From positions 188,707 to 246,801 of the forward strand of contig JAJDCG010000002.1 of assembly GCA_029260965.1 (NCBI GenBank): a stretch of 58,095 nt of DNA, given 5' to 3'. Both the position numbers and the translations under genes were made by a program. The notes under the pieces are model-generated. The model was not told the origin of the DNA. It saw nothing but the letters and a program-made list of their open reading frames with translations, and made no database searches. Each line of letters begins with the position of its first letter. The first letter of the stretch is position 1. Of this stretch, positions 1 through 9,066 are shown one piece after another. Origin of the DNA: Candidatus Levyibacteriota bacterium. GTDB lineage: Bacteria; Patescibacteriota; Microgenomatia; Levybacterales; UBA12049.

Positions 1-2
1 TG

Positions 3-824
3 GAAAATGACATAACTGAAACCCTAACACAAATAATCACTGATACTGATTCTTCTCAGGATAATAGTCTAGAGGAAGCTATTGAAAATTTACTGGTAAA
101 TACCGAGGGTGTGTATGGAATTTATGTACAGAATTTCAAGACAAATGAAACTTTTGAGCATCAGGCAGATCTACTTTTTGAGACTGCAAGTCTTTATAAA
201 TTGTGGATCCTGGGAGAGTCTTTCAGGCAAATAAAATCAGGTGTTCTTAGCGAGGATGAGGTGTTGACAGGAGATGTTGCCAGGTTTAATGAGACACTGG
301 GTGTTGCAACCGACGAGGCAGAGCTGAAGGAGGGTAGTGTTTCAATGTCTGTAAGTGATGCGCTTGTTGAAATGATAACTGTATCTGATAACTACTCGGC
401 GCTTCTTTTATCAGATAGGTTGAGATTATCCAATGTCGTGGACTTCATGGATCAAAACGGTTTTGTGAAATCACATCTCGGAGGAGAAGACGGTCTCCCT
501 GAATCAACACCCAAGGAAATGGCATTATTTTTTGAGAAGTTATACAAAGGAAAGATTATCGATTCCTCATATAGTGGAAGAATGATTGCTCTTTTAAAAG
601 AGCAAGAACTGAACGGGAAGATACCAAAATATTTGCCTGAAAATCAGGTAATTGCTCATAAAACAGGCGAATTAGGTAATAACACACATGATGCAGGAAT
701 AGTCTATGCTGATAATGGAGACTATATAATTGTTGTTATGTCACGCACGTCTGACCCAGATTTAGCAATTGAGAATATTGCAACAATCTCAAAAAGGGTG
801 TTTGATTTGTTTGGTAATGAGTAG
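3..824 (+). CDS. Serine hydrolase / class A beta-lactamase-like protein, 5' partial
   Basis: Motifs TASLYKLW (SxxK), SDNYSA (SDN-like) and HKTGE (KTG). The frame is open upstream of the listed GTG at 111 to the window edge (ENDITETLTQIITDTDSSQDNSLEEAIENLLVNTEG-). Confidence 0.8.
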   Translation, partial: ENDITETLTQIITDTDSSQDNSLEEAIENLLVNTEGVYGIYVQNFKTNETFEHQADLLFETASLYKLWILGESFRQIKSGVLSEDEVLTGDVARFNETLGVATDEAELKEGSVSMSVSDALVEMITVSDNYSALLLSDRLRLSNVVDFMDQNGFVKSHLGGEDGLPESTPKEMALFFEKLYKGKIIDSSYSGRMIALLKEQELNGKIPKYLPENQVIAHKTGELGNNTHDAGIVYADNGDYIIVVMSRTSDPDLAIENIATISKRVFDLFGNE

Positions 825-827
825 AAA

Positions 828-1823
828 TTATCCCCTAAGTACTAGGTAGCTGATGTAGAAAATGTAGGAGGTGAGCATGAGAGATCCCTCAAATCTTGAT
901 ATAACGTGTCTCTCTCTGATAAAAAGTAGACCCAAAAGAAGTATCGTGGCTGCGAAAAGAAACAGAATATCAAATATATATATAGCAGGAAGCGGGATGG
1001 GTTTTACTAGAGTTGTGCTACCTAAAACCAAAAAAATATTAAAAATATTTGATCCTACGACATTTCCGATAACAATGTCAGCTTTTTTCTTTAATGCAGC
1101 AACAATACTGGTTGTTAGCTCTGGAAGACTGGTTCCAAGTGCAATAAGAGTAAGTCCTATAAATGAATCACTTACACCTATTGATCTCGCGAGAGAAACA
1201 CCATTACTGACCAGAAGGTTGCTACCAAGAACCAGACCTGCAAACCCTAGAATAATCAAAAATATTGAAACGGTTTTACTATTTTTTTCAATTTCTGGTT
1301 CAGTTTCTGCATGAGCCTTGGCAATCCCAAAAGTGTAGTAAAGAAAGATTACAAAAAAAGAAAGAAGAATTATCCCATTGCTTATAGACATAGAGCCAAT
1401 TATTTGGGAAGAATTTGAGAGTGTTTCTGGGAGTCCTCCTCTATCAATTAGTTCTTCAAAAGCAAGAACTATGAGCAGTATCGCACCCAAGAATGACATG
1501 GGTATTTCTTTCCAGACAGTATTTTCGCGGACTCTGAGTGGATAAATGATCGCTGACACTCCTAGGATGAGCAGGATATTTGCAATATTTGATCCGATTA
1601 TATTTCCCAGGGTTACATCTGTCTGATTGTTCAATGCACTGGTTAATGAAACAACCAATTCAGGCGCTGATGTGCCGAAAGCAACAACGGTGAGGCCAAT
1701 GACAATAGGGCTAATTTTTAGGAGTTTTGCCAATGAAGAAGCGCCATTTACTAAAAAATCAGCTCCTTTGATAAGTATAAAAACACCAATCCAGAAGAGA
1801 ATAAAATTCAAAAAAAATTGCAT
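828..1823 (-). CDS. Calcium/sodium antiporter (CaCA family, YrbG-like)
   Basis: Two alpha-repeats: GLTVVAFGTSAPELVVSL and GLTLIALGTSLPELTTSI; multi-TM. Confidence 0.92.
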   Translation of the reverse strand: MQFFLNFILFWIGVFILIKGADFLVNGASSLAKLLKISPIVIGLTVVAFGTSAPELVVSLTSALNNQTDVTLGNIIGSNIANILLILGVSAIIYPLRVRENTVWKEIPMSFLGAILLIVLAFEELIDRGGLPETLSNSSQIIGSMSISNGIILLSFFVIFLYYTFGIAKAHAETEPEIEKNSKTVSIFLIILGFAGLVLGSNLLVSNGVSLARSIGVSDSFIGLTLIALGTSLPELTTSIVAALKKKADIVIGNVVGSNIFNIFLVLGSTTLVKPIPLPAIYIFDILFLFAATILLLGLLFIRERHVISRFEGSLMLTSYIFYISYLVLRG

Positions 1824-1928
1824 TCAGTACATTGTATAAAAATTGCATATTTTCTTCTAGTGGCAAAAGATTGGCTGTTGCATTGATTTTCTTTTTCGTG
1901 AATAATTAAATAGGAAGGAGGTGATTTT

Positions 1929-2378
1929 ATGGCAACAAGTACAAAAAAGGGAATAATTGAAGGTATGGAGGACTTTTTTAAAAAAGCACCAAATCTACCA
2001 AAAGGTTTTATTGACTGGGTAGTAAGATATGGACACATATTAGCTGTTGTTTTTGGTGCGCTAGGTGTACTCGGAGCAATTCAAGCATATTCTGCTTACT
2101 CAGTTATATCAGCAAATCCATTCTACGCAAGTGTTGGTTACGGAACATTTGCAGGTAAATATTATATTTCATTAATTGCGGGAGGCATCTCATCACTTCT
2201 AGTTTTGCTATCTTACTCAGGTCTTAAAGCGCGAAAATTAAGTGGATGGAATATGCTTTCCTGGAGTGTGGTTGTTAGCGTTGTGGGTTCAGTTATCGCG
2301 GGACAGTTGGTTGGTGCCCTTATCTCTTTTCTTATTGGTTTTTACGTTTTATTTCAACTAAAACCTCACTACAAATAA
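1929..2378 (+). CDS. Small conserved-type membrane protein, unknown function
   Basis: 149 aa ORF with several TM segments; exceptionally strong SD AAGGAGGTGAT at 1915-1925. Confidence 0.8.
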   Translation: MATSTKKGIIEGMEDFFKKAPNLPKGFIDWVVRYGHILAVVFGALGVLGAIQAYSAYSVISANPFYASVGYGTFAGKYYISLIAGGISSLLVLLSYSGLKARKLSGWNMLSWSVVVSVVGSVIAGQLVGALISFLIGFYVLFQLKPHYK

Positions 2379-2442
2379 ATATATAACCTGACTTTATCTA
2401 TTAATCTTAATGTGATACGATCACAGTATATTTTTGTGCTTT

Positions 2443-3573
2443 ATGAAGAAAATATTGATTGCACTTTTTTTAATGACTTTGGTTTTGATTGCTGGCAGTT
2501 TTTTTGTAACTAACGAGACAAAGCAGGAAAAAGTAAATCCCAGTCCTACGGGTCTTAATATTGCAGATAAGGGGTCAGATGAATCTTCTCCCTCAGTTGT
2601 TACAGAAAATCTCGATACACCATGGAGCATGGTTTTTTTACCATCAAAAGATCTTTTGATAACAGAAAGAAATGGTGCTGTGAGGTTGGTAAGGAATGGT
2701 CAGGAAAATGCTGTTCAGATTGCAAGAGTGCCTGGTGCTTATGAAGTAGGAGAAGGAGGGCTTTTGGGTGTCACACTAGATCCTGATTTTGAGAAAAATA
2801 GTTTTGTTTATTTTTACTTCACCTATAGCCAGAGCAATGGAAACACTCTCAATCGAGTGATAAGGATGAAATACACAGATGGTTCTCTAGGTGAAGAAGA
2901 GATGGTCCTAGATAATATTCCTGGTGCCTCCAATCATAATGGCGGTAGAATAAAATTTGGTCCTGACGGTTTGCTCTATATAGCAACAGGAGATGCACAA
3001 AATCCATCATCCGCACAAGATACTGAATCACTTGCAGGTAAGATCCTGAGGGTTACACCTGATGGCTCCCCTGCTCCAGGAAATAAATTTAATAACAGAA
3101 TTTACTCATATGGTCATCGAAATGTACAGGGATTAACCTGGGATGATGAAGCTAGATTATGGGCTACAGAGCATGGTCGTTCTGGTGTTTTGTCGGGGTT
3201 GGATGAATTGAATCAGATTGATTCTGGTAAGAATTATGGATGGCCTGAGATACAGGGAGATGAGAACCTAATTGGGATGGAAACAGCAAAGAAGAATTCG
3301 GGAAATACCACCTGGGCTCCTGCTGGTGCTGTATTCTATGATGGTTCAGTTTTCTTCACTGGGCTTAGAGGCGCAGCATTATATGAAGCTGTGCTTGATG
3401 GTACCAGCGTTATGCAAATTAAGGAACATTTCAAAGGAGAGTTCGGACGTCTCCGCGACGTAATTTTAGGTCCTGACAATATGCTCTATGTTGCAACCAG
3501 CAACATGGACGGGAGAGGAAGCCCTAAAAAAGGCGATGACAAAATCATCAAAATCAATCCGTCTAACCTTTAG
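2443..3573 (+). CDS. PQQ-dependent sugar dehydrogenase / YliI-like beta-propeller, N-terminally anchored
   Basis: LDTPWSMVFLPSKDLLITERNGAVRLV, EGGLLGVTLDPDF, GHRNVQGLTWD motifs; ATG 2443 preferred over TTG 2434. Confidence 0.88.
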   Translation: MKKILIALFLMTLVLIAGSFFVTNETKQEKVNPSPTGLNIADKGSDESSPSVVTENLDTPWSMVFLPSKDLLITERNGAVRLVRNGQENAVQIARVPGAYEVGEGGLLGVTLDPDFEKNSFVYFYFTYSQSNGNTLNRVIRMKYTDGSLGEEEMVLDNIPGASNHNGGRIKFGPDGLLYIATGDAQNPSSAQDTESLAGKILRVTPDGSPAPGNKFNNRIYSYGHRNVQGLTWDDEARLWATEHGRSGVLSGLDELNQIDSGKNYGWPEIQGDENLIGMETAKKNSGNTTWAPAGAVFYDGSVFFTGLRGAALYEAVLDGTSVMQIKEHFKGEFGRLRDVILGPDNMLYVATSNMDGRGSPKKGDDKIIKINPSNL

Positions 3574-3617
3574 TTTGTTCACACAATATTTATGTAATTA
3601 ATGCTATTATCTAGGTA

Positions 3618-5420
3618 ATGAAAAAAATCCTCATTTTATTTTTTTGTTTGATACTTCATTTATTTCCTTCTTTAGCATTTGCCCAGGAGGGCTGGGTTAT
3701 CAATAACTTTCATTCTGAAATTCAGATAAAGAAAACTGGTGAAGTGTCAGTTGTCGAGAAAATTGATGTTGATTTTGGCAAACTTTCAAAGCATGGAATT
3801 TATCGCGATATTCCATATATTTACCAGGATAAGTATGGAAATAAAACATATACGGAAATAGACATTAAAGAGGTTACTCAAAATTATGCCCCTGCGAAAT
3901 ATGAAGTTTTAAGAAATGGTTATAATCTTCAAATTAAGATTGGGAATCCTGACTTTACAATTTCAGGACAGAACTCTTATACAATCGAATACATCGCAAG
4001 GGGTGTGCTTCGGAGTGTTCCGGAATACGATGAATTATACTGGAATGCTACGGGTAACTATTGGCCAGTGCAGATAAGTAGTGCTAGTGCTAGCGTTAAG
4101 TTGCCGGAAGGCGGAATTATCAAAACTTCTTGTTTTGAGGGATATGCGGGATCAAGCAGCGTTTGCAAATCAACCACTGAATCCTCTTCTGCAAGCTTTG
4201 TAGCAAATCAAGTACTGAATGAAAATCAAGGAATGACAATTGTTGTCGGTTACAAAAAAGATTTGGTTCCGCTTATTACTATCGAAGAGCCAAAATCATT
4301 TTGGGAGAAATTTACCGAGAGAGAATCTTTAACAAAGCTATTTTTGGGCTTAGCTTTTATAGTTATTGTAGCTTTTGGCGTATGGCTGAAGTATGGTCGC
4401 GATTATTGGTTTGGTGATGGAATATTTGGAAGTAAAAAAGATCAGGGTGAGGCTAAGCCGATGGGAGCACATGAAACAACAGTTGTTGAATTCACACCGC
4501 CTGAGAAGTTAAGGCCAGCCGAGCTTGGGGTTCTGATGGATGAGAAAGCAGATACACTGGATGTAGTCTCAACTATTATAGATTTGGCTCAAAGAGGTTT
4601 TCTGACAATTACAGAAATTCCGAAAAAATGGGTTTTTGGAGAAACAGATCACGTTTTGAAAAAGTTGAAAAAGGACAAAACGGGATTATTGTCGTATGAA
4701 AATATACTATTAAACAAACTGTTTGAAGGAAGAAGCGAAATTGCCATATCTGATCTTAAATCAAGCTTTTCTGAAGAGCTAACAGAAGTAAAAAAGGAAC
4801 TATATAAAGAGGTGGTTTCAAAGGGGCTATTTCCTTCAGATCCTGAAAAAGTACGAAAAAAGTATACAATTGTTGCTCCGACCCTGTTTGTATGGGGAAT
4901 TTTGATGATAGTAATTATGATTTATGAACTGGATAACGTCGTAGCAAATGATAAACAGCTAACAAACTCAGTCAATCTTGTTAATATTGGCATTGTTTTA
5001 GTTTTTCTTGGAATAGTGCTCTTAATCGTAGGACGCTATATGCCTAGGCGCACTGCTTATGGCCGTGATTTATACAGAAGAATAAAAGGATACCGCCTAT
5101 TTATTGAAAAAGCTGAAAAACATAGACAAAAATTCTTTGAAAAGAAGAATTTGATAAATGAAGTTTTACCATATGCAATAGTTTTTGGTCTAACAGGCAA
5201 ATTTGCAAAAGCAATGGAAAGTATGGGCATATCCCCTGCTGCAACTGGTTGGTACAGTGGTACACATCATATGAATATGCACGCGCTTGGATCAAGTATG
5301 GATAGTTTTTCTAAATCTATATCAACTGCTATTGCATCTACTCCTTCCTCAAGTGGTGGTTTTTCTGGAGGTGGATCATCTGGTGGTGGTTTTGGTGGTG
5401 GTGGAGGTGGGAGTTGGTAA
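3618..5420 (+). CDS. DUF2207-domain membrane protein with Gly/Ser-rich C-terminus
   Basis: Signal peptide, DUF2207-like N-terminal region, C-terminal GGGFGGGGGGSW. Confidence 0.85.
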   Translation: MKKILILFFCLILHLFPSLAFAQEGWVINNFHSEIQIKKTGEVSVVEKIDVDFGKLSKHGIYRDIPYIYQDKYGNKTYTEIDIKEVTQNYAPAKYEVLRNGYNLQIKIGNPDFTISGQNSYTIEYIARGVLRSVPEYDELYWNATGNYWPVQISSASASVKLPEGGIIKTSCFEGYAGSSSVCKSTTESSSASFVANQVLNENQGMTIVVGYKKDLVPLITIEEPKSFWEKFTERESLTKLFLGLAFIVIVAFGVWLKYGRDYWFGDGIFGSKKDQGEAKPMGAHETTVVEFTPPEKLRPAELGVLMDEKADTLDVVSTIIDLAQRGFLTITEIPKKWVFGETDHVLKKLKKDKTGLLSYENILLNKLFEGRSEIAISDLKSSFSEELTEVKKELYKEVVSKGLFPSDPEKVRKKYTIVAPTLFVWGILMIVIMIYELDNVVANDKQLTNSVNLVNIGIVLVFLGIVLLIVGRYMPRRTAYGRDLYRRIKGYRLFIEKAEKHRQKFFEKKNLINEVLPYAIVFGLTGKFAKAMESMGISPAATGWYSGTHHMNMHALGSSMDSFSKSISTAIASTPSSSGGFSGGGSSGGGFGGGGGGSW

Positions 5421-5435
5421 AATCCTATAGCGAGA

Positions 5436-5464
5436 TTGCTTTTTATTTGTATAGCTGCTATAAT
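5436..5464 (+). promoter_or_regulatory. Sigma-70-type promoter of the DEAD-box helicase
   Basis: TTGCTT (5436-5441), 17 bp, TATAAT (5459-5464). Confidence 0.65.
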
Positions 5465-5513
5465 GTGTCTTATATCTATAAAGATATGAGCTTCATTCGA
5501 CTCCTTCAAAAGG

Positions 5514-5546
5514 TTTATGTCTGATACTCTTAGCAAAAGACATAAA
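5514..5546 (+). promoter_or_regulatory. 5' UTR inverted repeat occluding the start region
   Basis: TTTATGTCT (5514-5522) and AGACATAAA (5538-5546), perfect 9 bp, ending 2 nt before the ATG at 5549. Confidence 0.6.
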
Positions 5547-5548
5547 TT

Positions 5549-6742
5549 ATGTATAAAAAATACAATACAAACAGGTCTGGTGGTGGATCCAATGGGAATT
5601 TTAAAAACAGATTCTCTCAGAATCGAAACAGACGAGCCATCAAGGTGATAAATCCTCAGCTTTTTGTCAATAAAGCACGAGAGGTAGCGCCTCAGGATGT
5701 GTATGTTGCAGAAAACAGGTTTTCAGATTTTGAAATTTCAGATATCCTAAAGAAAAATATCAGTGATAAAGGCTATTCTATTCCGACTCAAATTCAGGAT
5801 CAATCAATACCTCATATAATATCAGGGCGTGATGTGATAGGGATTGCAAATACAGGTACTGGTAAAACAGCAGCTTTTTTGATTCCTCTTCTTGATAAGG
5901 TATATAAAAATATGCAGGAGCGAGTTCTTATCGTTGCTCCTACTCGTGAGCTTGCATTTCAGATAAATGAAGAACTGAATGCATTTGCAAAGGGAATTAA
6001 TATTTCAACATGCCTGGCTATTGGTGGATCATCAATGATAAGGCAAATTGAAAGGATCAAGAGAAATCCACAATTTATAATAGGAACACCAGGTAGGATA
6101 AATGACCTTATAAAAAGAAAAAGTCTTCAGTTGTCAGGATTTAAAAATATTGTTCTTGATGAGGTAGACCGTATGGTTGATATTGGATTTATTCAGGATA
6201 TTAAATTTATGATTTCGTTTTTACCAACTCCCAGGCAATCTCTTTTTTTCTCAGCAACTGTTGATCAAAAAACACGCGAAATTTTATCTAATTTTGTTAA
6301 TGACCCTGTTACAGTATCAATAAAAAAGACTGAAACCTCAGAAAGTGTTCACCAGGATATCGTCAAGATCAAAAACGGGCAGAAAGTTGATCAATTACAC
6401 GATCTTTTGAACATGGATAGTTATGAAAAGGTAATGATTTTTGGTAGAACTAAGCATGGAATTGAGAAGCTGACAAAAATGCTTATTGCCCGTGGTTTTA
6501 AGGCGGTATCTATTCATGGAAATAAATCTCAAGGTCAGCGCCAGAGAGCGCTTGCTGATTTTAAACAAGGTAGAACAAACATTCTTCTTGCGACAGATGT
6601 CGCCTCCCGTGGAATTGATGTTGATGATGTTTCTCATGTAATAAATTATGATGCACCAGAAAGTTATGATGATTATGTTCACAGAATAGGACGGACTGGC
6701 AGGGCAGGTAAAAAAGGTTTTGCAGTAACATTTGTTGACTAG
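5549..6742 (+). CDS. DEAD/DEAH-box RNA helicase
   Basis: ANTGTGKT, PTRELA, LDEVD (DEAD variant), FSATVD, HRIGRTGRAG motifs. Confidence 0.95.
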   Translation: MYKKYNTNRSGGGSNGNFKNRFSQNRNRRAIKVINPQLFVNKAREVAPQDVYVAENRFSDFEISDILKKNISDKGYSIPTQIQDQSIPHIISGRDVIGIANTGTGKTAAFLIPLLDKVYKNMQERVLIVAPTRELAFQINEELNAFAKGINISTCLAIGGSSMIRQIERIKRNPQFIIGTPGRINDLIKRKSLQLSGFKNIVLDEVDRMVDIGFIQDIKFMISFLPTPRQSLFFSATVDQKTREILSNFVNDPVTVSIKKTETSESVHQDIVKIKNGQKVDQLHDLLNMDSYEKVMIFGRTKHGIEKLTKMLIARGFKAVSIHGNKSQGQRQRALADFKQGRTNILLATDVASRGIDVDDVSHVINYDAPESYDDYVHRIGRTGRAGKKGFAVTFVD

Positions 6743-6787
6743 CTTCCAATTGTTGTAAACAGATTTTATTCAGGTTAGAATAAATCT

Positions 6788-8296
6788 ATGCTTAAAGGAC
6801 TTGATAGTCTCCTCAACAGAGTAACGATCTACCGTTTGATGCTTTATTTTCTATTTGCGTTGTGGACGATTGCATTAATTTTTAGTTTTTTGAAAATACT
6901 ACCCTATGATTTTATTAATCTTTTTTTAACAAGCATATTTATAGTTTTCGCCTGCTTATCTTTTAATCAAATATTTGCCAAAATATCCAAAGTAAGTCCC
7001 AATATTGAATCGCAATTAATAACAGGATATATTTTGGCATTCATTGTGGGCCCGTTAGAGTTTTTGCCAAACGTGTTGTTTCTCATGTTGGTTTCAGCAA
7101 TCGCAATGGCCTCAAAATATGTATTACTTTTCAGAAAGCAGCATTTTTTCAACCCAGCAGCACTTGCTGTAGTTATTACTGCTATTTTCCTCGGTCGTGG
7201 CGCTAGTTGGTGGATTGGCGATCCTTTGATGTTGCCATTTGTTCTTATATTTGGGCTTGTGATGGTTCGTAAACTAAAAAGATTTCACTTGATTATAAGC
7301 TTTTTGTTAAGTTTTTTGGTAGCTTTATCGGTTTTAAATTTGGAGACCTTTTTAACCAATCCTGCATTTTTGCGCTCAGTTCTTCTATCTCCTCCGCTTC
7401 TTTTCTTTACGTTTGTGATGCTGACAGAGCCTATTACTTCTCCTGCTGATCGAAGAATGAGAATTTACTTTGGTGTATTTACAGGTATTATTTATGCTTT
7501 TTATACTCTGTATCTTGATGTTTTTTATACACTAGAACTATCGCTACTTAGCGCCAATCTGGTATTCAGATTTCTTAGCTCCAATAAGCGATATATGCTT
7601 GTGCTAAAAGAAAAACGTGAAATTGCAAAAAGTATTTGGGAGTTTATTTTTGAACCCGAAAAGAACTTTAATTTTACACCTGGACAATTTATGGAGTGGA
7701 CTGTACCTCATAAAAGACCTGATGCCAGAGGTGTCAGGCGTTATTTTACAATTGCTTCATCCCCTACTGAGAAGAATATAAAAATTGCTGTTAAAGTCCC
7801 TGATGAACCTAGCACCTTTAAAAAATCCTTAAAAGACATGAAGAAAGGGGACGAGGTGTATACTGCCAACCTGGAGGGAGACTTCATCCTACAAAAAGAC
7901 CCAAACCTGCATTATGTTTTTATAGCAGGAGGAATTGGCGTGACTCCATATAGAAGCATCATCAAATATATGCTTGATAACAGGGAAAATCATCCTGTTA
8001 CTCTTTTTTATATTGCTAAAAATGATAAAGAGTTTGTGTATGATGAGCTTTTTGAGACTGCAAAATCAGTAGGTGTCAATACAATACGCGTAATATCTGA
8101 TACGCCTCCAGATAGATGGAAGGGTGAAACGGGGCATCTGAATGCTGATATTATAAAACGGCATGTTGATGATCCTGAGAGTGCGCTATACTACATATCA
8201 GGCCCTCCAATGATGGTTGATGCCTACAAGGATCTTCTCCATCAAATGGGGCTAAAAGGCTCTCAAATAAAAACAGATTACTTCCCAGGGTATTAG
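6788..8296 (+). CDS. RnfD/NqrB-like membrane domain fused to ferredoxin-NAD(P)+ reductase domain
   Basis: N-terminal multi-TM with HFFNPAALAVV and MLTEPITSPADRRMRIYFG (NqrB/RnfD-type); C-terminal RRYFTIASSP, GGIGVTPYRS, YISGPPMMV (FNR-type). Confidence 0.8.
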   Translation: MLKGLDSLLNRVTIYRLMLYFLFALWTIALIFSFLKILPYDFINLFLTSIFIVFACLSFNQIFAKISKVSPNIESQLITGYILAFIVGPLEFLPNVLFLMLVSAIAMASKYVLLFRKQHFFNPAALAVVITAIFLGRGASWWIGDPLMLPFVLIFGLVMVRKLKRFHLIISFLLSFLVALSVLNLETFLTNPAFLRSVLLSPPLLFFTFVMLTEPITSPADRRMRIYFGVFTGIIYAFYTLYLDVFYTLELSLLSANLVFRFLSSNKRYMLVLKEKREIAKSIWEFIFEPEKNFNFTPGQFMEWTVPHKRPDARGVRRYFTIASSPTEKNIKIAVKVPDEPSTFKKSLKDMKKGDEVYTANLEGDFILQKDPNLHYVFIAGGIGVTPYRSIIKYMLDNRENHPVTLFYIAKNDKEFVYDELFETAKSVGVNTIRVISDTPPDRWKGETGHLNADIIKRHVDDPESALYYISGPPMMVDAYKDLLHQMGLKGSQIKTDYFPGY

Positions 8297-8305
8297 GCTA
8301 ATTAA

Positions 8306-8333
8306 TTGACAATATAGGATAAAAAGCTATAAT
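8306..8333 (+). promoter_or_regulatory. Consensus promoter with leaderless geometry
   Basis: TTGACA (8306-8311), 16 bp, TATAAT (8328-8333), then 7 nt to the ATG at 8341. Confidence 0.75.
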
Positions 8334-8340
8334 TCCCCTA

Positions 8341-9042
8341 ATGACTGAAAGTCAACCAAGAACAGAGCAGGGTGAAAAGGCAAAGCGCGTTTTTTCAGAG
8401 GCTGTTAAAAGTACTGCTGAAAAAGGCAATACAACGCTTGGTATAAGTGGTAATGTGATTTCTGTTGGCGGTTTGGACGTGGGAGTTATTTACAGTGGAG
8501 ATCCACCCTTCTATGGTGTTTTTATTCAAGAAAAGCAAGACGGCTATACTGCTGTTCCGCTTTATGAAATTGGCTTAAGCTATGATCTACCTGATTCAGA
8601 TACACATAAGGTAAGAAAAGAAGTAGAGTTTAATAACAATGGCAGAACTATAAAAGAAATGGTCGATTCTTCTGTTAGCATTTTGAATATGCAAAAGCGC
8701 AAGCCAAGCAGTGGATCCGGAAGAAGAGCGATAGATACAAGAGATTTTTTGGAGCAAGCTTTGAGGAGTATTGAAGAGACTGAGCCAACCCATGAAGACC
8801 CCACAGACCCTGATATTAGTGCTTTATTTGATGAAACACTTTTTGTTGAAAAAGCTGAGAGGCATGCAGATGAAGGAGCTGAAAATATGGCGCTAAGGGA
8901 AGAGCAGGGGGATGCAGGATTTTTTGATATGGAACCAGGTGATGTGATGGAGATTGCAAGAGCTATAAGCATGTCCGTTTCTTCGAACCAAGAGGAAAAA
9001 GAAAAAGCAGAAAAAATTTTTAGAAAAGTTTTGGATATTTAA
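8341..9042 (+). CDS. Hypothetical protein
   Basis: 233 aa ORF directly downstream of a consensus promoter; no family recognised. Confidence 0.75.
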   Translation: MTESQPRTEQGEKAKRVFSEAVKSTAEKGNTTLGISGNVISVGGLDVGVIYSGDPPFYGVFIQEKQDGYTAVPLYEIGLSYDLPDSDTHKVRKEVEFNNNGRTIKEMVDSSVSILNMQKRKPSSGSGRRAIDTRDFLEQALRSIEETEPTHEDPTDPDISALFDETLFVEKAERHADEGAENMALREEQGDAGFFDMEPGDVMEIARAISMSVSSNQEEKEKAEKIFRKVLDI

Positions 9043-9066
9043 AATTTTTCCCGGAAAAAGCTGATA

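Noticed and set aside
871-1314. 147-aa plus-strand ORF
   Set aside because: Antisense to the CaCA antiporter, low-complexity composition, no family features.
8580-8972. 130-aa minus ORF
   Set aside because: Antisense to the 8341-9042 CDS, Ser/Leu-biased mirror of the coding strand.
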